From UBA3210 sp048359995 (GTDB lineage: Bacteria > Bacillota_I > Bacilli_A > RFN20 > CAG-449): DNA of 64,000 nucleotides. A program made the translations under genes and the position numbers. Location: assembly GCA_048359995.1 (NCBI GenBank), contig DBGCPK010000014.1:62001-126000 (forward strand), given 5' to 3'. This document shows positions 1 through 8,431 of this stretch, piece by piece; position 1 is the first letter of the stretch, and every line of letters begins with the position of its first letter. Under the pieces are notes generated by a model, which was given only the letters and a program-made list of their open reading frames with translations, was not told the DNA's origin and did not search any database.

Positions 1-508
1 CGGTATAGACACCTTCGACGCCGTTTTTCGCCATTAAAATCGCTTGGCAGGATATATCGTTGGCGCGAAGTGCCGCGGCGGTATCGGTCGTAAAATACGG
101 ACTGCCCGTACCTCCGCCGAAAATCACCACTCGTCCTTTTTCCAAATGTCGAATCGCTCTCAATTTGATGTAAGGCTCGCAGACCTGCCTCACCTCGATC
201 GCGCTCATGACGCGGCTGTCTACGCCCACCTGATTGAGTGCCGACTGCAAAGCCAGCGCGTTGATGATGGTCCCCAGCATTCCCATATAATCCGCGGTTG
301 ATCTTTCGACGCCGATCGATTCGGCCAGTTTCCCTCGCCAGATATTGCCTCCGCCGACGACGACGGAAACCTGTACTCCTTCGTCGACGATACTCTTCAA
401 TGCCAAAGCAACCCGGTTGAGATTGGCCGCGTCGAAGATTTCGTCATGTCCCTTGTTGGCCAACGCTTCGCCGGACAATTTCACTAAAACTCTCTGGTAT
501 TTTGCCAT
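1..508 (-). CDS. pyrH: UMP kinase PyrH (partial, C-terminus off the left edge)
   Basis: This gene encodes uridylate kinase, the cytoplasmic hexameric enzyme that phosphorylates UMP to UDP. Reading the minus strand from ATG at 508 gives about 169 residues of an expected 240. They include the family signatures GGGNIWRG (nucleotide/phosphate loop), ADYMGMLGTIINALALQ and GTGSPYFTTDTAAALRA. The start is fixed by an AAGGAG-type site just upstream (minus strand aaaggagatcgt before ATG). It follows tsf, as in other Bacillota (rpsB-tsf-pyrH), but a hairpin terminator lies between them. The remainder of the gene, and probably frr, lies beyond position 1. Confidence 0.97.
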   Translation of the reverse strand, partial: MAKYQRVLVKLSGEALANKGHDEIFDAANLNRVALALKSIVDEGVQVSVVVGGGNIWRGKLAESIGVERSTADYMGMLGTIINALALQSALNQVGVDSRVMSAIEVRQVCEPYIKLRAIRHLEKGRVVIFGGGTGSPYFTTDTAAALRANDISCQAILMAKNGVEGVYT

Positions 509-527
509 ACGATCTCCTTTATTCTTC

Positions 528-550
528 AAAAAAGCACTCCAAAAGAGTGC
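528..550 (-). terminator. Rho-independent terminator between tsf and pyrH
   Basis: A 6-bp perfect inverted repeat (GCACTC/GAGTGC, 534-550) with a 5-nt loop is followed on the minus strand by six T residues (528-533). It lies just after the tsf stop and before the pyrH ribosome site, so it probably lowers pyrH expression relative to rpsB-tsf. A T run on the other side (553-558) makes it potentially bidirectional. Confidence 0.7.
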
Positions 551-556
551 CGTTTT

Positions 557-1426
557 TTATTGCATCTGCTTTGCGACTTCTTCCGCAAAATTTTCTTCGC
601 GCTTGGCGATTCCCTCGCCGACCGCATAACGGACGAATTTCTTTACGCAAAGGTTCTTTTCGCTCAGCAACTGGCTGACTTTCTTGCTCGGGTCGAGCAG
701 ATATTCCTGAGAAAGCAGAACAGTTTCGGAGAAGACTTTGTTGACCTTTCCTTCGACGATCTTGATCAAAGCCGCTTCCGGTTTGTTCTTCAATTTCTCG
801 TCGTTCTTGGCCGCTTCCATTTGAATTCTCTTTTCGTTTTCGATCACGTCGGAAGGAATGTCTTCGGTCGCGACATACGACGGGTTATTTGCGGCGATAT
901 GCATCGCCAATCCTTTCGCAGTTTCGGAATCGTTCCCTTCGACAAGGGCGAGGACGGAGATTTTTCCGCCCATATGAATATATGCGCCGAAGGTTTGACT
1001 ATCGGTTTTAGTTATCAATTCAAATCTTCTGAAATCGAGTTTTTCTCCGATTTTCACCGTCGCGTTGGTGAAGAGTTCCTGCGTGAGTTCCTTCGCGCAA
1101 TGAATGCAAGCCGGTTTTTTCTCCAAAAGAATGTCGGCGACCTGCGCGACCAAATTTTTAAAATCTTCGGACTTCGCCACGAAATCGGTCTCGGAATTGA
1201 CTTCAAGAATCACGGCGTCGTTTCCTTTCGTCACGACGTAGGTCAATCCTTCCGCCGCGATGCGGGAGGCCTTTTTCGCCGCTTTGGCAATTCCTTTTTC
1301 CCTGAGCCATTCGCAGGATTTTTCGACATCGCAATCGTTGGCCAAAAGCGCCGCTTTGCAATCCATCATTCCCGCGCCGGTTCTTTCTCTCAATACTTTG
1401 ATCAGTTCAATGATATTCGATGCCAT
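557..1426 (-). CDS. tsf: Translation elongation factor Ts
   Basis: EF-Ts is the guanine-nucleotide exchange factor that regenerates EF-Tu-GTP in the cytoplasm. The 289-residue product has the N-terminal UBA-like segment with the family signature TGAGMMDCKAAL (residues 16-27), then the dimerisation/core domain with the SETDFVA motif. Length is normal for Bacillota. It starts 4 nt after the rpsB stop, and its ribosome site (AAGGAG) lies inside the 3' end of rpsB, so the two genes are co-transcribed and probably translationally coupled. Confidence 0.98.
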   Translation of the reverse strand: MASNIIELIKVLRERTGAGMMDCKAALLANDCDVEKSCEWLREKGIAKAAKKASRIAAEGLTYVVTKGNDAVILEVNSETDFVAKSEDFKNLVAQVADILLEKKPACIHCAKELTQELFTNATVKIGEKLDFRRFELITKTDSQTFGAYIHMGGKISVLALVEGNDSETAKGLAMHIAANNPSYVATEDIPSDVIENEKRIQMEAAKNDEKLKNKPEAALIKIVEGKVNKVFSETVLLSQEYLLDPSKKVSQLLSEKNLCVKKFVRYAVGEGIAKREENFAEEVAKQMQ

Positions 1427-1430
1427 AGAT

Positions 1431-2501
1431 CTACTCCTTGTTGCCTGTCGGGGTTTCTTCCGGCTTATTGACTCTTCTTTGCTTTTTTTCTTCCGGATTT
1501 ACTGCATTTTGACCGTCTTGCGCCGGTTGATTTTCTTTCTTTTCTTCGGCGTTTGCTTTCGGAGCCGGTCTCTTGTTCGGACGGCTTGGTCGACCGTCTT
1601 TTCTCTTGCTGGCGAGCATATCTTCTCTGGCTTTCTGGCGAATCTGTTTGAGTTCTTCCGCTTTATCGAAGGAATTCAAAGCGTCGATCATCGAAACTTC
1701 TTCGTCCGGTTGCACGCCGTAAGCCACGACCGTTTGTCCGCCCTTGGCTTCGACGACCGCGTCGGCGAGAATACCGACGATCAGTTTCACCGCTTTGACG
1801 GCATCGTCGTTGGACGGAATCGGATAGTCGACTTCGGTCGGATCCGAATTGGTATCGCAAATTCCGAAAACTGGAATTCTGAGTTTATGCGCTTCGCTGA
1901 CGGCGTTGTGTTCGAGTTTCGGATCGGCGACGAAAATCGCGTTCGGAACCTTTCTCATCGCTTTGATGCCGTCGAGATTTTTCAACAGCTTTTCTTTCTC
2001 TTTCCGCAAAATAACCGCTTCTTTTTTCGGCATATTGTCAAACGAGCCGTCCTCTTCCATCGTTTCCAGACTATTCAAATATCGAATCCGCTTTTGAATC
2101 GTCTTGAAGTTGGTCAATGTTCCTCCCAACCAACGGGTGGAAACGTAGAACGAACCCGATCTCAACGCTTCTTCCTGAACGATTTCCTGACATTGTTTCT
2201 TGGTGCCGACGAACAACACTTTTCCGCCGGAAAGAACGATTTTCTTCAAAGCCAAATACGCTTCCTGAATTTTCTGCGCGGTTTTCACCAAATCGATGAT
2301 GTAGATACCGTTTCTCGCACCGTAGATGTACGGCGCCATTCTCGGATTCCATCTTCTGGTCTGATGTCCGAAATGACATCCCGCTTCCAGCAGTCTTTTC
2401 GTAGAGACGACCGGTTCGTTTTCGTCGTGGATGACGGTTTCCATAACCGTATCGACCGGTGTTTCGGTCGATTCTACGACGTTTTCTTTTTCTTCACTCA
2501 T
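1431..2501 (-). CDS. rpsB: 30S ribosomal protein S2 with long terminal extensions
   Basis: This is small-subunit ribosomal protein S2. The core begins near residue 35 with LLEAGCHFGHQTRRWNP and includes the FVGTKKQ, STRWLGGTLTN and IPVFGICDTNSDP segments typical of S2. The product is 356 residues against about 250 in most bacteria. It has an acidic N-terminal tail of about 33 residues and a Lys/Glu/Pro/Asn-rich, low-complexity C-terminal tail of about 70 residues. The start is supported by an AGGAGG site. It heads the rpsB-tsf(-pyrH) operon and is preceded by a structured leader and a sigma-A-like promoter. Confidence 0.97.
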   Translation of the reverse strand: MSEEKENVVESTETPVDTVMETVIHDENEPVVSTKRLLEAGCHFGHQTRRWNPRMAPYIYGARNGIYIIDLVKTAQKIQEAYLALKKIVLSGGKVLFVGTKKQCQEIVQEEALRSGSFYVSTRWLGGTLTNFKTIQKRIRYLNSLETMEEDGSFDNMPKKEAVILRKEKEKLLKNLDGIKAMRKVPNAIFVADPKLEHNAVSEAHKLRIPVFGICDTNSDPTEVDYPIPSNDDAVKAVKLIVGILADAVVEAKGGQTVVAYGVQPDEEVSMIDALNSFDKAEELKQIRQKAREDMLASKRKDGRPSRPNKRPAPKANAEEKKENQPAQDGQNAVNPEEKKQRRVNKPEETPTGNKE

Positions 2502-2607
2502 TTTGAGCCTCCTGTTTTGTTTTGTCCTCCCAAGTTTCGAACATCATCCCTGATCATTTTGCCCCTTGGCGATCAGAACCGAATGATGAATCCACAAGGT
2601 GTGTAGT

Positions 2608-2624
2608 CTCTGCATCTCGCAGAG
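2608..2624 (-). promoter_or_regulatory. Hairpin at the 5' end of the rpsB leader
   Basis: A perfect 6-bp hairpin (CTCTGC/GCAGAG, 5-nt loop) begins within a base or two of the predicted transcription start. The rest of the roughly 120-nt leader down to the rpsB start also holds pairing segments (CCTTG with CAAGG, and repeated GATC). It could be a transcript-stabilising hairpin or part of an S2 autoregulatory leader. I do not recognise a named RNA family. Confidence 0.4.
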
Positions 2625-2631
2625 CCTATTT

Positions 2632-2660
2632 ATATTATCAAAAAAAAAGCCGACGCGCAA
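2632..2660 (-). promoter_or_regulatory. Promoter of the rpsB-tsf operon
   Basis: Minus-strand -35 TTGCGC (2655-2660), 17-nt spacer with a T9 tract, and -10 TAATAT (2632-2637). Transcription would start near 2625. The interval 2661-2856 shows no gene. It holds only a second weak promoter-like pair (TTGTCA at 2711-2716 and TATAAA at 2686-2691, 19-nt spacing) and a loose inverted repeat at 2766-2792. Confidence 0.6.
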
Positions 2661-2856
2661 GAAAAAGAGTCGTAGGAAAGAAGATTTTATAGCATAAAGT
2701 CTCCACTTCTTGACAAACTATCTTCAAATTTCGGCTTGTTTTTACACATTTTGTGCGCCCGCATTAAACCAATCATTTGACTTTTTTGGTTTACTTCGTT
2801 TGACAGCATCTATCCCTTTATCCCGCTTTTTCGGAATGGGTTTGATAAGGAAGCAC

Positions 2857-3156
2857 TTATTTCCAACGGCATTTTTTCAAATCGACGTGATTCTCGTCTT
2901 TGAATTCGACGCCTTCCTCTTGAAGAAGCGCCTTTTGCTCTTTCCAATGCGGAACAAGTCTTCCCGAATGATTGACTACTCTATGGCAAGGATAATCGCC
3001 GTAATATTCGGAAAATCCCAACACCCTTCCCACTTCCCGAGCGTTTCGCGGGAAACCGCATAACGAGGCAATCTGACCGTAAGTGGCCGTTTTTCCTTTC
3101 GGAATTTCGGAAACGACCGCGAGAATCCGAAATGCGCGTTCGTCATTTCTTTTCAT
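2857..3156 (-). CDS. MGMT-family DNA-binding protein (alkyltransferase-like)
   Basis: A 99-residue stand-alone O6-alkylguanine-DNA alkyltransferase C-terminal domain. It has the GKTATYGQIA helix-turn-helix entry, the Arg finger region (NAREVGRVL) and the active-site motif PCHRVV with Cys57. Alkyltransferase-like (ATL) proteins of this size usually have Trp in place of that Cys (PWHR), so this short form may keep methyl-acceptor activity. It would detect or repair O6-alkylguanine in DNA. It overlaps the xerC end by 14 nt and is the last gene of the topA operon. Confidence 0.88.
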   Translation of the reverse strand: MKRNDERAFRILAVVSEIPKGKTATYGQIASLCGFPRNAREVGRVLGFSEYYGDYPCHRVVNHSGRLVPHWKEQKALLQEEGVEFKDENHVDLKKCRWK

Positions 3157-4069
3157 CGGCGTTCTCTTTCACCGCTCGGGGAAAACTTTTTCGGTATTGT
3201 TCCAGCATTCTCTGGGTAGACACGTGCGTGTAAACCTGCGTCGTGTTGAGGCTCTTGTGTCCGAGCAGTTCCTGAATCGTCCTCAAATCCGCGCCGTTGT
3301 CGAGAAGATGCGTGGCGAATGTATGTCTGAGCGTATGCGGGTGCAGTTGAAAATTCAGCCCCGCTTTTTCATCGATCTTCTTCAAGATGTATTCGACGCC
3401 GCGCGATGTCAAGGGCTTTCCCCGATCGTTGATGAAAAGCGCATTGGTCGGTTGTTCGACGCCGTTTCTGAGAAGAATCTCTTTCCGGGTAGTCTGAACG
3501 TATTCGTTCAGCGCTTCCTGCGCCCGAATCGAATAAGGCACAAGGCGAGGCTTGTTGCCTTTCCCGACGATTTTCAAGATCCGCGAACGCGACGAAATAT
3601 CCTGCAAAGTCAAAGAAGTCAATTCGCTGACCCGAAGTCCGGAAGCGTAAAGAAGTTCGATTATCGCCTGATCGCGTTTAGCCAGAGCGTCTTCTCTCCG
3701 CGCGTTGAATTCGAACAATTTCAAAAGTTCTTGTTCGTAAAGTACCTGCGGGGGCATCTTGTTCACTTTCGGCGCTTTGATCAAAAGAAAAGGATTACTC
3801 TCGACGTACTCTCGGCGAAGCAAATAGTCGTAAAACTTCCGGCAAGCGATAAGCCGTCGTTCGTTGCTTCGTGAGGAAATTCCTTTTCGTTTTTCCCTCA
3901 TCAGAAAATTGCGAATCAATGTGGGATTCGTCGTTTTATAGGTAAATCCTTCGTCATTCATATACAAGAGAAATTTTTCGATATCGCGGCGATAACTATC
4001 GATCGTGTGATCCGAATAATGTTTCTGCACGGAGAGGTAATCCAGGTATTCGCCGAGAACGTCTAACAT
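3143..4069 (-). CDS. xerC: Tyrosine recombinase XerC
   Basis: XerC-type site-specific recombinase, which with XerD resolves chromosome dimers at dif. There is an N-terminal SAM-like core-binding domain (first ~85 residues) and a C-terminal catalytic domain with the Arg in ASGLRVSELTSL, Lys in KGNKPRLVP, His/Arg in HTLRHTFATHLL, and His and Tyr in LLGHKSLNTTQVYTHV. I chose ATG at 4069 (308 residues) because AGAGG lies 7 nt upstream. An in-frame GTG at 4087 is possible but has no better site. Its order after topA and trmFO is the conserved Bacilli order, so it is a chromosomal housekeeping recombinase and not a phage integrase. Confidence 0.95.
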   Translation of the reverse strand: MLDVLGEYLDYLSVQKHYSDHTIDSYRRDIEKFLLYMNDEGFTYKTTNPTLIRNFLMREKRKGISSRSNERRLIACRKFYDYLLRREYVESNPFLLIKAPKVNKMPPQVLYEQELLKLFEFNARREDALAKRDQAIIELLYASGLRVSELTSLTLQDISSRSRILKIVGKGNKPRLVPYSIRAQEALNEYVQTTRKEILLRNGVEQPTNALFINDRGKPLTSRGVEYILKKIDEKAGLNFQLHPHTLRHTFATHLLDNGADLRTIQELLGHKSLNTTQVYTHVSTQRMLEQYRKSFPRAVKENADEKK

Positions 4070-5343
4070 AGATTTTCCTCTTTCCACTTTTTCAACGCGG
4101 ATAAAGCGCGTTCGCTCATCAGGATACGATCCTTGGTCAAATCGGGCAAAATGCCGAAATTCGCGTTCATCGGCGCAAAATTCTTAACGCTGCACCGGCA
4201 GATATATCGGGTGATCGCCCCCATCATCGTCGAAGCAGGAATTTCGGTCGGTTGCTTTCCTTTCAGTTTCAGGTCGAGAAGTACGGCGCATAGCAGTCCC
4301 GACATCGCCGATTCAACGTACCCTTCGACGCCGGAAAGTTGTCCGACGATATAGAGATCTTCGCAATTTTTGATCGAATAATCCGGATTCAGAAATTCCG
4401 GCGCGCAGATATAGGTATTTCGGTGCATTAACCCGTAACGGACGAACCGCGCCCGCTCCAAACCCGGAATCAAACGGAATATCCTCTGCTGCTCGGGATA
4501 GGTTAAGTTGGTCTGAAAGCCGACCATATTGTACAAAGATCCGGATACATTGTCTTGTCTCAGTTGCAGAACCGCATAAGGTCGAATGCCGTTATGTTCC
4601 AATCCCATCGGTTTCAAAGGGCCGTACCGAAGCGTCTTCTCGCCCCGAAGAGCCATCACTTCGATAGGCATACACGCTTCGAAGACTTTATCGAATTCGT
4701 GCAACTTCGCCCTCTCTCCGTGAATCAAAGCGTCGTAGAAGCGAAGATATTGGCCTTTATCAAACGGGCAGTTGATGTAGGAATCATCCCCCTGGTCGTA
4801 TCGGCTCTTCTTGTAAGCGACTTTCATATCGATCGAATCTCTTTCAACGATCGGCGCGGCGGCATCGTAAAAATAAAGGAAATTCTTTCCTAAAATTTTT
4901 TGCAGGGTTTCGCTCATTTTCCGACTCGTCAATGGTCCTGTGGCGACGATATTGATCCCCTCTTTCAGCGTATCGACTTCTTCGCGAATCACTCGAATGT
5001 TCGGATGCGAAAGGATCTTTTCGGTGATATGCTCCGCGAAAAGATCACGATCTACGCTCAAAGCGTTTCCCGCCGGCACTTTGCTCTTCTCCGCCGCATC
5101 GAGAATCAGCGAATCGAACAGGCGCATTTCTTCTTTCAAAAGACCGCAAGCATTGTCCAATCTTTGATTTTTCAAAGAATTGGAACAGACGAGTTCGCCG
5201 AACAAGGCGGTCGAATGTGCGCCTGTGGAAGAATCCGGTCGCTGTTCGAACAATACGACCTTATGACCTCTTTCAGCCAAATAGTACGCGGCTTCCGAGC
5301 CGGCCAAACCCGCGCCGATAACATTGATTCTTTTCGGAGTCAT
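4063..5343 (-). CDS. trmFO: tRNA m5U54 methyltransferase TrmFO
   Basis: FAD- and methylenetetrahydrofolate-dependent enzyme that makes 5-methyluridine at position 54 of tRNA. The 426-residue product opens with the dinucleotide-binding motif GAGLAGSEAAYYLAERG. It has the family segments LFGELVCSNSL and QLSGVEGYVESAMSGL near the C-terminus. I set the start at ATG 5343 because this gives the canonical N-terminus (PKRINVIGAG) and a GGTGGAAAG site precedes it. The end overlaps the xerC start. Confidence 0.97.
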   Translation of the reverse strand: MTPKRINVIGAGLAGSEAAYYLAERGHKVVLFEQRPDSSTGAHSTALFGELVCSNSLKNQRLDNACGLLKEEMRLFDSLILDAAEKSKVPAGNALSVDRDLFAEHITEKILSHPNIRVIREEVDTLKEGINIVATGPLTSRKMSETLQKILGKNFLYFYDAAAPIVERDSIDMKVAYKKSRYDQGDDSYINCPFDKGQYLRFYDALIHGERAKLHEFDKVFEACMPIEVMALRGEKTLRYGPLKPMGLEHNGIRPYAVLQLRQDNVSGSLYNMVGFQTNLTYPEQQRIFRLIPGLERARFVRYGLMHRNTYICAPEFLNPDYSIKNCEDLYIVGQLSGVEGYVESAMSGLLCAVLLDLKLKGKQPTEIPASTMMGAITRYICRCSVKNFAPMNANFGILPDLTKDRILMSERALSALKKWKEENLC

Positions 5344-5412
5344 CTTTCCACCCACTTCAAAAACATTATAAAATACTTCGGTTTCAAACGAAAGCAAAAC
5401 CGAGGGAAATCC

Positions 5413-7500
5413 CTACTTCATCGATTCGATATAACGGCACTTCGGGAAACCCGAACAAGCATAGAAATCGCCGCGGTTGTTTCTCCCTTTTTTGATCAAA
5501 AGAGGTTTCCCGCATTTCGGACAGGTTTTGTCGCTGACGACATCTTCTCTTTTCGTTTCTTCCTGACCTTTGATATAACGGCACTCCGGAAACCCCGAAC
5601 AGGCATAGAAATCGCCTTTCCGAGAAGTTCGTTTCACCAACGGTCTGCCGCATTTCGGGCAAACCTCGTTCTCGAGGATCTCCAACGGTTTTGTCTCTTT
5701 CGGCTTGACATACTTGCATTTCGGATAATTGGAACAGGCGGTGAATTCCCCGAATTTGGATTTTTTGATGACCAAAGGCGACGAACAGACAGGGCAAAGT
5801 TCTCCGGTTTCCACCGGTGCGATCTTGTTCATCTGTTTTTGAGCAATCTGAAAGTAAGAGGTAAACTCCTCGTAGAAACTTTCCAACAGATTGTGTCTGG
5901 AATCGTTGCCGTCGACGATGTCGTCGAGTTTTTTCTCCATATTGGAAGTATAGGTTGTATCCATAAACGGCGGGAAGAATTCGACCAATTGACGGACGGT
6001 TTCGATGCCCTGCGGAGTCGGCGTGAAAACGCCTTTTTCCGAAGTAACGTATTTTCGGGTTTTCAAGGTGGAAATCGTCGAAGCGTAAGTCGACGGCCTT
6101 CCGATTCCCAACTCTTCCATCGTTTTGACGAGTTTGGCCTCATTGAATCTGAAAGGAGGCTGCGTGAATTTCTGTTCCGTCTGAATCTTGACCGCTTTGA
6201 ATTTCTGTCCCGCTTTTATCGGAGGCAGCGATTTGTCCTGCGCGGCAGTTTCGACGTTTTCATAGAGTTTGGAATAGCCGTCGAACAACGTGACGACGCC
6301 TTCGCAGGAAAACACCGATGTTCCCGAATGCAGTTTGACCTGCGTAACCTCTTCCTGTTTCGGACTCATCAAAGAGGCCAGCGCTCTTTTGTAAATCAGA
6401 TTGTAAAGATTGTATTCGTCGTTGGAAAGATACGGTTTGACCTCTTTCGGTGTCAGATCCAAAGAAGTAGGTCGAATCGCTTCGTGCGCGTCCTGAATCA
6501 TACCTTTTCCTTTTTTTGTGTTTTCTCTTCCGGCGTATTTTTCCCCGTAATTGGCTTTGATGTATTGCAATGCAGCGGCGACGAATTCCGGAGCAAGACG
6601 GATCGAATCGGTACGCATATAGGTGATTAACCCGATTGTTTCGTGACCGATATCGACGCCTTCATAAAGTTTTTGGGCGACGGCTTGCGTTTTTTTCGTC
6701 GAGAAGCGATGTCTGAGATAAGCCTCCTGTTGCAAGGTCGAAGTCGTAAACGGAGGTTTGGATTCTATCCGACGCGCTCTCACCTGCGAGGAAGCGACCG
6801 TAAATTCTTCTTCAAGCGCGGCGACAAAACTGTCGGCCTGCGCTTTGGTGTCGATGCTTTTCGATAGACCGTCAATCGAACTCACCCACTTCGCCTTGAT
6901 TCCGTTTTCCAGTTCCGCGTCGATGTTCCAGTACTCTTTGGGGATAAAATCCTGAATTTCCTTTTCGCGGTCGACGATCAATTTCAGCGTTACCGACTGC
7001 ACTCTTCCTGCGGAAACAGAACCGATTCTGTTTTTGAGCAATCCCGAGAGGCGGAATCCCATAATTCGATCGATTATTCTCCGCGTTTCCTGCGACTGCA
7101 CCAGCGACATATCCACACGGCGTGGATTCTCCAACGCTTTGAGAATTGCCGGACGGGTGATTTCGTGAAATTCCAAGCGTTTGGTCGTATCCACATCGAG
7201 ACCCAAAACCTCGCACAAATGCCACGAAATCGCTTCTCCTTCGCGATCCGGATCGGTGGCGAGATAGACTTCTTCCGAGGATTTCTTCTCCTTTTTCAAG
7301 TCGGAGATCACTTTCGCCTTGTCTTTGGAATTTTCGTAATCCGGTTTGAAATCGTTTTCGATATCGACACCCAATCCGCCTTTTCCTTTGGTCGACAGAT
7401 CGCGGATATGACCGCAGGAAGCCATCACGCGATAGTCTTTCCCCAAGTATTTGCCGATCGTAGAACATTTGGTCGGTGACTCAACAATAACTAATTTCAT
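5413..7500 (-). CDS. topA: DNA topoisomerase I
   Basis: Type IA topoisomerase that relaxes negative supercoils. The 695-residue protein has an N-terminal TOPRIM domain (VIVESPTK, then ATDPDREGEAI with the Mg-binding acidic cluster) and the catalytic Tyr in LITYMRTDS. The C-terminus carries three tandem four-Cys zinc ribbons (CPVC...CSNYPKC, CPKC...CSGFPEC, CPKC...CSGFPKC). The start at 7500 has GGAGG 7 nt upstream and gives the standard N-terminus KLVIVESPTK. It leads the topA-trmFO-xerC-MGMT operon from a near-consensus promoter. Confidence 0.98.
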   Translation of the reverse strand: MKLVIVESPTKCSTIGKYLGKDYRVMASCGHIRDLSTKGKGGLGVDIENDFKPDYENSKDKAKVISDLKKEKKSSEEVYLATDPDREGEAISWHLCEVLGLDVDTTKRLEFHEITRPAILKALENPRRVDMSLVQSQETRRIIDRIMGFRLSGLLKNRIGSVSAGRVQSVTLKLIVDREKEIQDFIPKEYWNIDAELENGIKAKWVSSIDGLSKSIDTKAQADSFVAALEEEFTVASSQVRARRIESKPPFTTSTLQQEAYLRHRFSTKKTQAVAQKLYEGVDIGHETIGLITYMRTDSIRLAPEFVAAALQYIKANYGEKYAGRENTKKGKGMIQDAHEAIRPTSLDLTPKEVKPYLSNDEYNLYNLIYKRALASLMSPKQEEVTQVKLHSGTSVFSCEGVVTLFDGYSKLYENVETAAQDKSLPPIKAGQKFKAVKIQTEQKFTQPPFRFNEAKLVKTMEELGIGRPSTYASTISTLKTRKYVTSEKGVFTPTPQGIETVRQLVEFFPPFMDTTYTSNMEKKLDDIVDGNDSRHNLLESFYEEFTSYFQIAQKQMNKIAPVETGELCPVCSSPLVIKKSKFGEFTACSNYPKCKYVKPKETKPLEILENEVCPKCGRPLVKRTSRKGDFYACSGFPECRYIKGQEETKREDVVSDKTCPKCGKPLLIKKGRNNRGDFYACSGFPKCRYIESMK

Positions 7501-7529
7501 CGCATTTCCTCCGTTGAACCTTGCTATCA

Positions 7530-7558
7530 ATTATGATTTCTTTTGTTAGCAATGTCAA
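7530..7558 (-). promoter_or_regulatory. Promoter of the topA operon
   Basis: A perfect -35 TTGACA (minus strand, 7553-7558), an exact 17-nt spacer, and -10 CATAAT (7530-7535). Transcription would start near 7523, about 20 nt before the topA start codon. The AT-rich hairpin between this promoter and the dprA stop lacks a clear U-run and I do not call it a terminator. Confidence 0.8.
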
Positions 7559-7616
7559 ATGATTTTCCTCGACTTTTTTTCCGCTTTTCCCTTTATTATT
7601 AAGATAATAAACTTTC

Positions 7617-8378
7617 TTAACGGAACGGAAAAATGTCTTCTCCTTCATCGATTAAGTATGCCCCGTCTTTAATCAAACGATTACAACAGCAATCCTCTTC
7701 TATCGGGTATGGTACGCAATAGATGTCTTTCCCGTATTCCAGCGCGTATCTTACGGTAACCGCCGTACCGCTTCGATCGCGAATGTGGGCGACGACGAGA
7801 GCAAATCCCAACGCGGCGATCAGTCGGTTCCGAAAAGAGAACCGCTCCTTCGCGACGGAGACCGACCCGGGATATTCGCTGATCAAAAGCCCGCGTTCTT
7901 CCACTTCGCGATACAAGGAAGCATTCTCTTTCGGATAGCAACGCTCGATACCGCAAGGCAATACGCCGATTGTCGGAATTCCGTTTTTCAAAGCCTCTTC
8001 GTGCGCCGCCTTATCGACTCCCCGCGCCATTCCGGAACAAACCGCGCAGTTTTTCTCTTTCAGACCGTGAACGATCTTTCTCGTCGCCTCGAAACCATAT
8101 CGGGACACCGAACGCGAACCGACGACGGATACGATTTCTTTTTTTAAAAGCGCGCGATTTCCTTTAAAAAACAGCACAAAAGGAGGGTGAAAGATATTCT
8201 TCATGCAAGCGGGATAATCTTCGTCCAAAATCGTCAGAGCCGAAGCGTTCCGTTCGGAAAGAAGCGTTTCGACATCCTCCGCGTTCAACTTCTCTTTGCT
8301 CAGAATTGCCCGATAGATGTCTTCCCAAGACCCCCGATATTTCAATGCAAAGTAGATCAATATGTCTCTGGTCAGCAT
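7617..8378 (-). CDS. dprA: DNA-processing protein DprA (short form)
   Basis: DprA/Smf loads RecA on incoming single-stranded DNA during natural transformation, in the cytoplasm. The 253-residue protein has the Rossmann-like core with VVGSRSVSRYG, SGMARGVDKAAH, GVLPCGIERCYP and SEYPG...KERFSFRNRLIAAL, all family hallmarks. It lacks the C-terminal winged-helix domain of longer members. GGAGG lies 8 nt before ATG 8378. Position after rnhB and before topA is the conserved Bacilli order. No other competence genes are visible here. Confidence 0.95.
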   Translation of the reverse strand: MLTRDILIYFALKYRGSWEDIYRAILSKEKLNAEDVETLLSERNASALTILDEDYPACMKNIFHPPFVLFFKGNRALLKKEIVSVVGSRSVSRYGFEATRKIVHGLKEKNCAVCSGMARGVDKAAHEEALKNGIPTIGVLPCGIERCYPKENASLYREVEERGLLISEYPGSVSVAKERFSFRNRLIAALGFALVVAHIRDRSGTAVTVRYALEYGKDIYCVPYPIEEDCCCNRLIKDGAYLIDEGEDIFPFR

Positions 8379-8431
8379 AAGGAACCTCCGACTTTCTATT
8401 CGCCGTAAAAATCCCTTTTCCCGAAAAAAAA

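Noticed and set aside
1260..2606. A 448-codon plus-strand frame
   Set aside because: It is antisense to rpsB and the start of tsf, with no ribosome site of quality and no protein-like motif.
2641..2716. TTGTCA/TATAAA pair upstream of rpsB as the main promoter
   Set aside because: The spacing is 19 nt, and the pair further down (TTGCGC-17-TAATAT) fits better and places the start at the leader hairpin. I keep it only as a possible second promoter.
4900..6630. A 576-codon open frame on the plus strand
   Set aside because: It lies fully antisense to topA, whose motifs, length and ribosome site are certain. The frame is rich in Arg, Phe and Ser as antisense shadows are, and has no recognisable domain.
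7580..7616. AT hairpin after dprA as a terminator
   Set aside because: The stem is entirely A/T and is followed by GGGAAAAG with no T tract.
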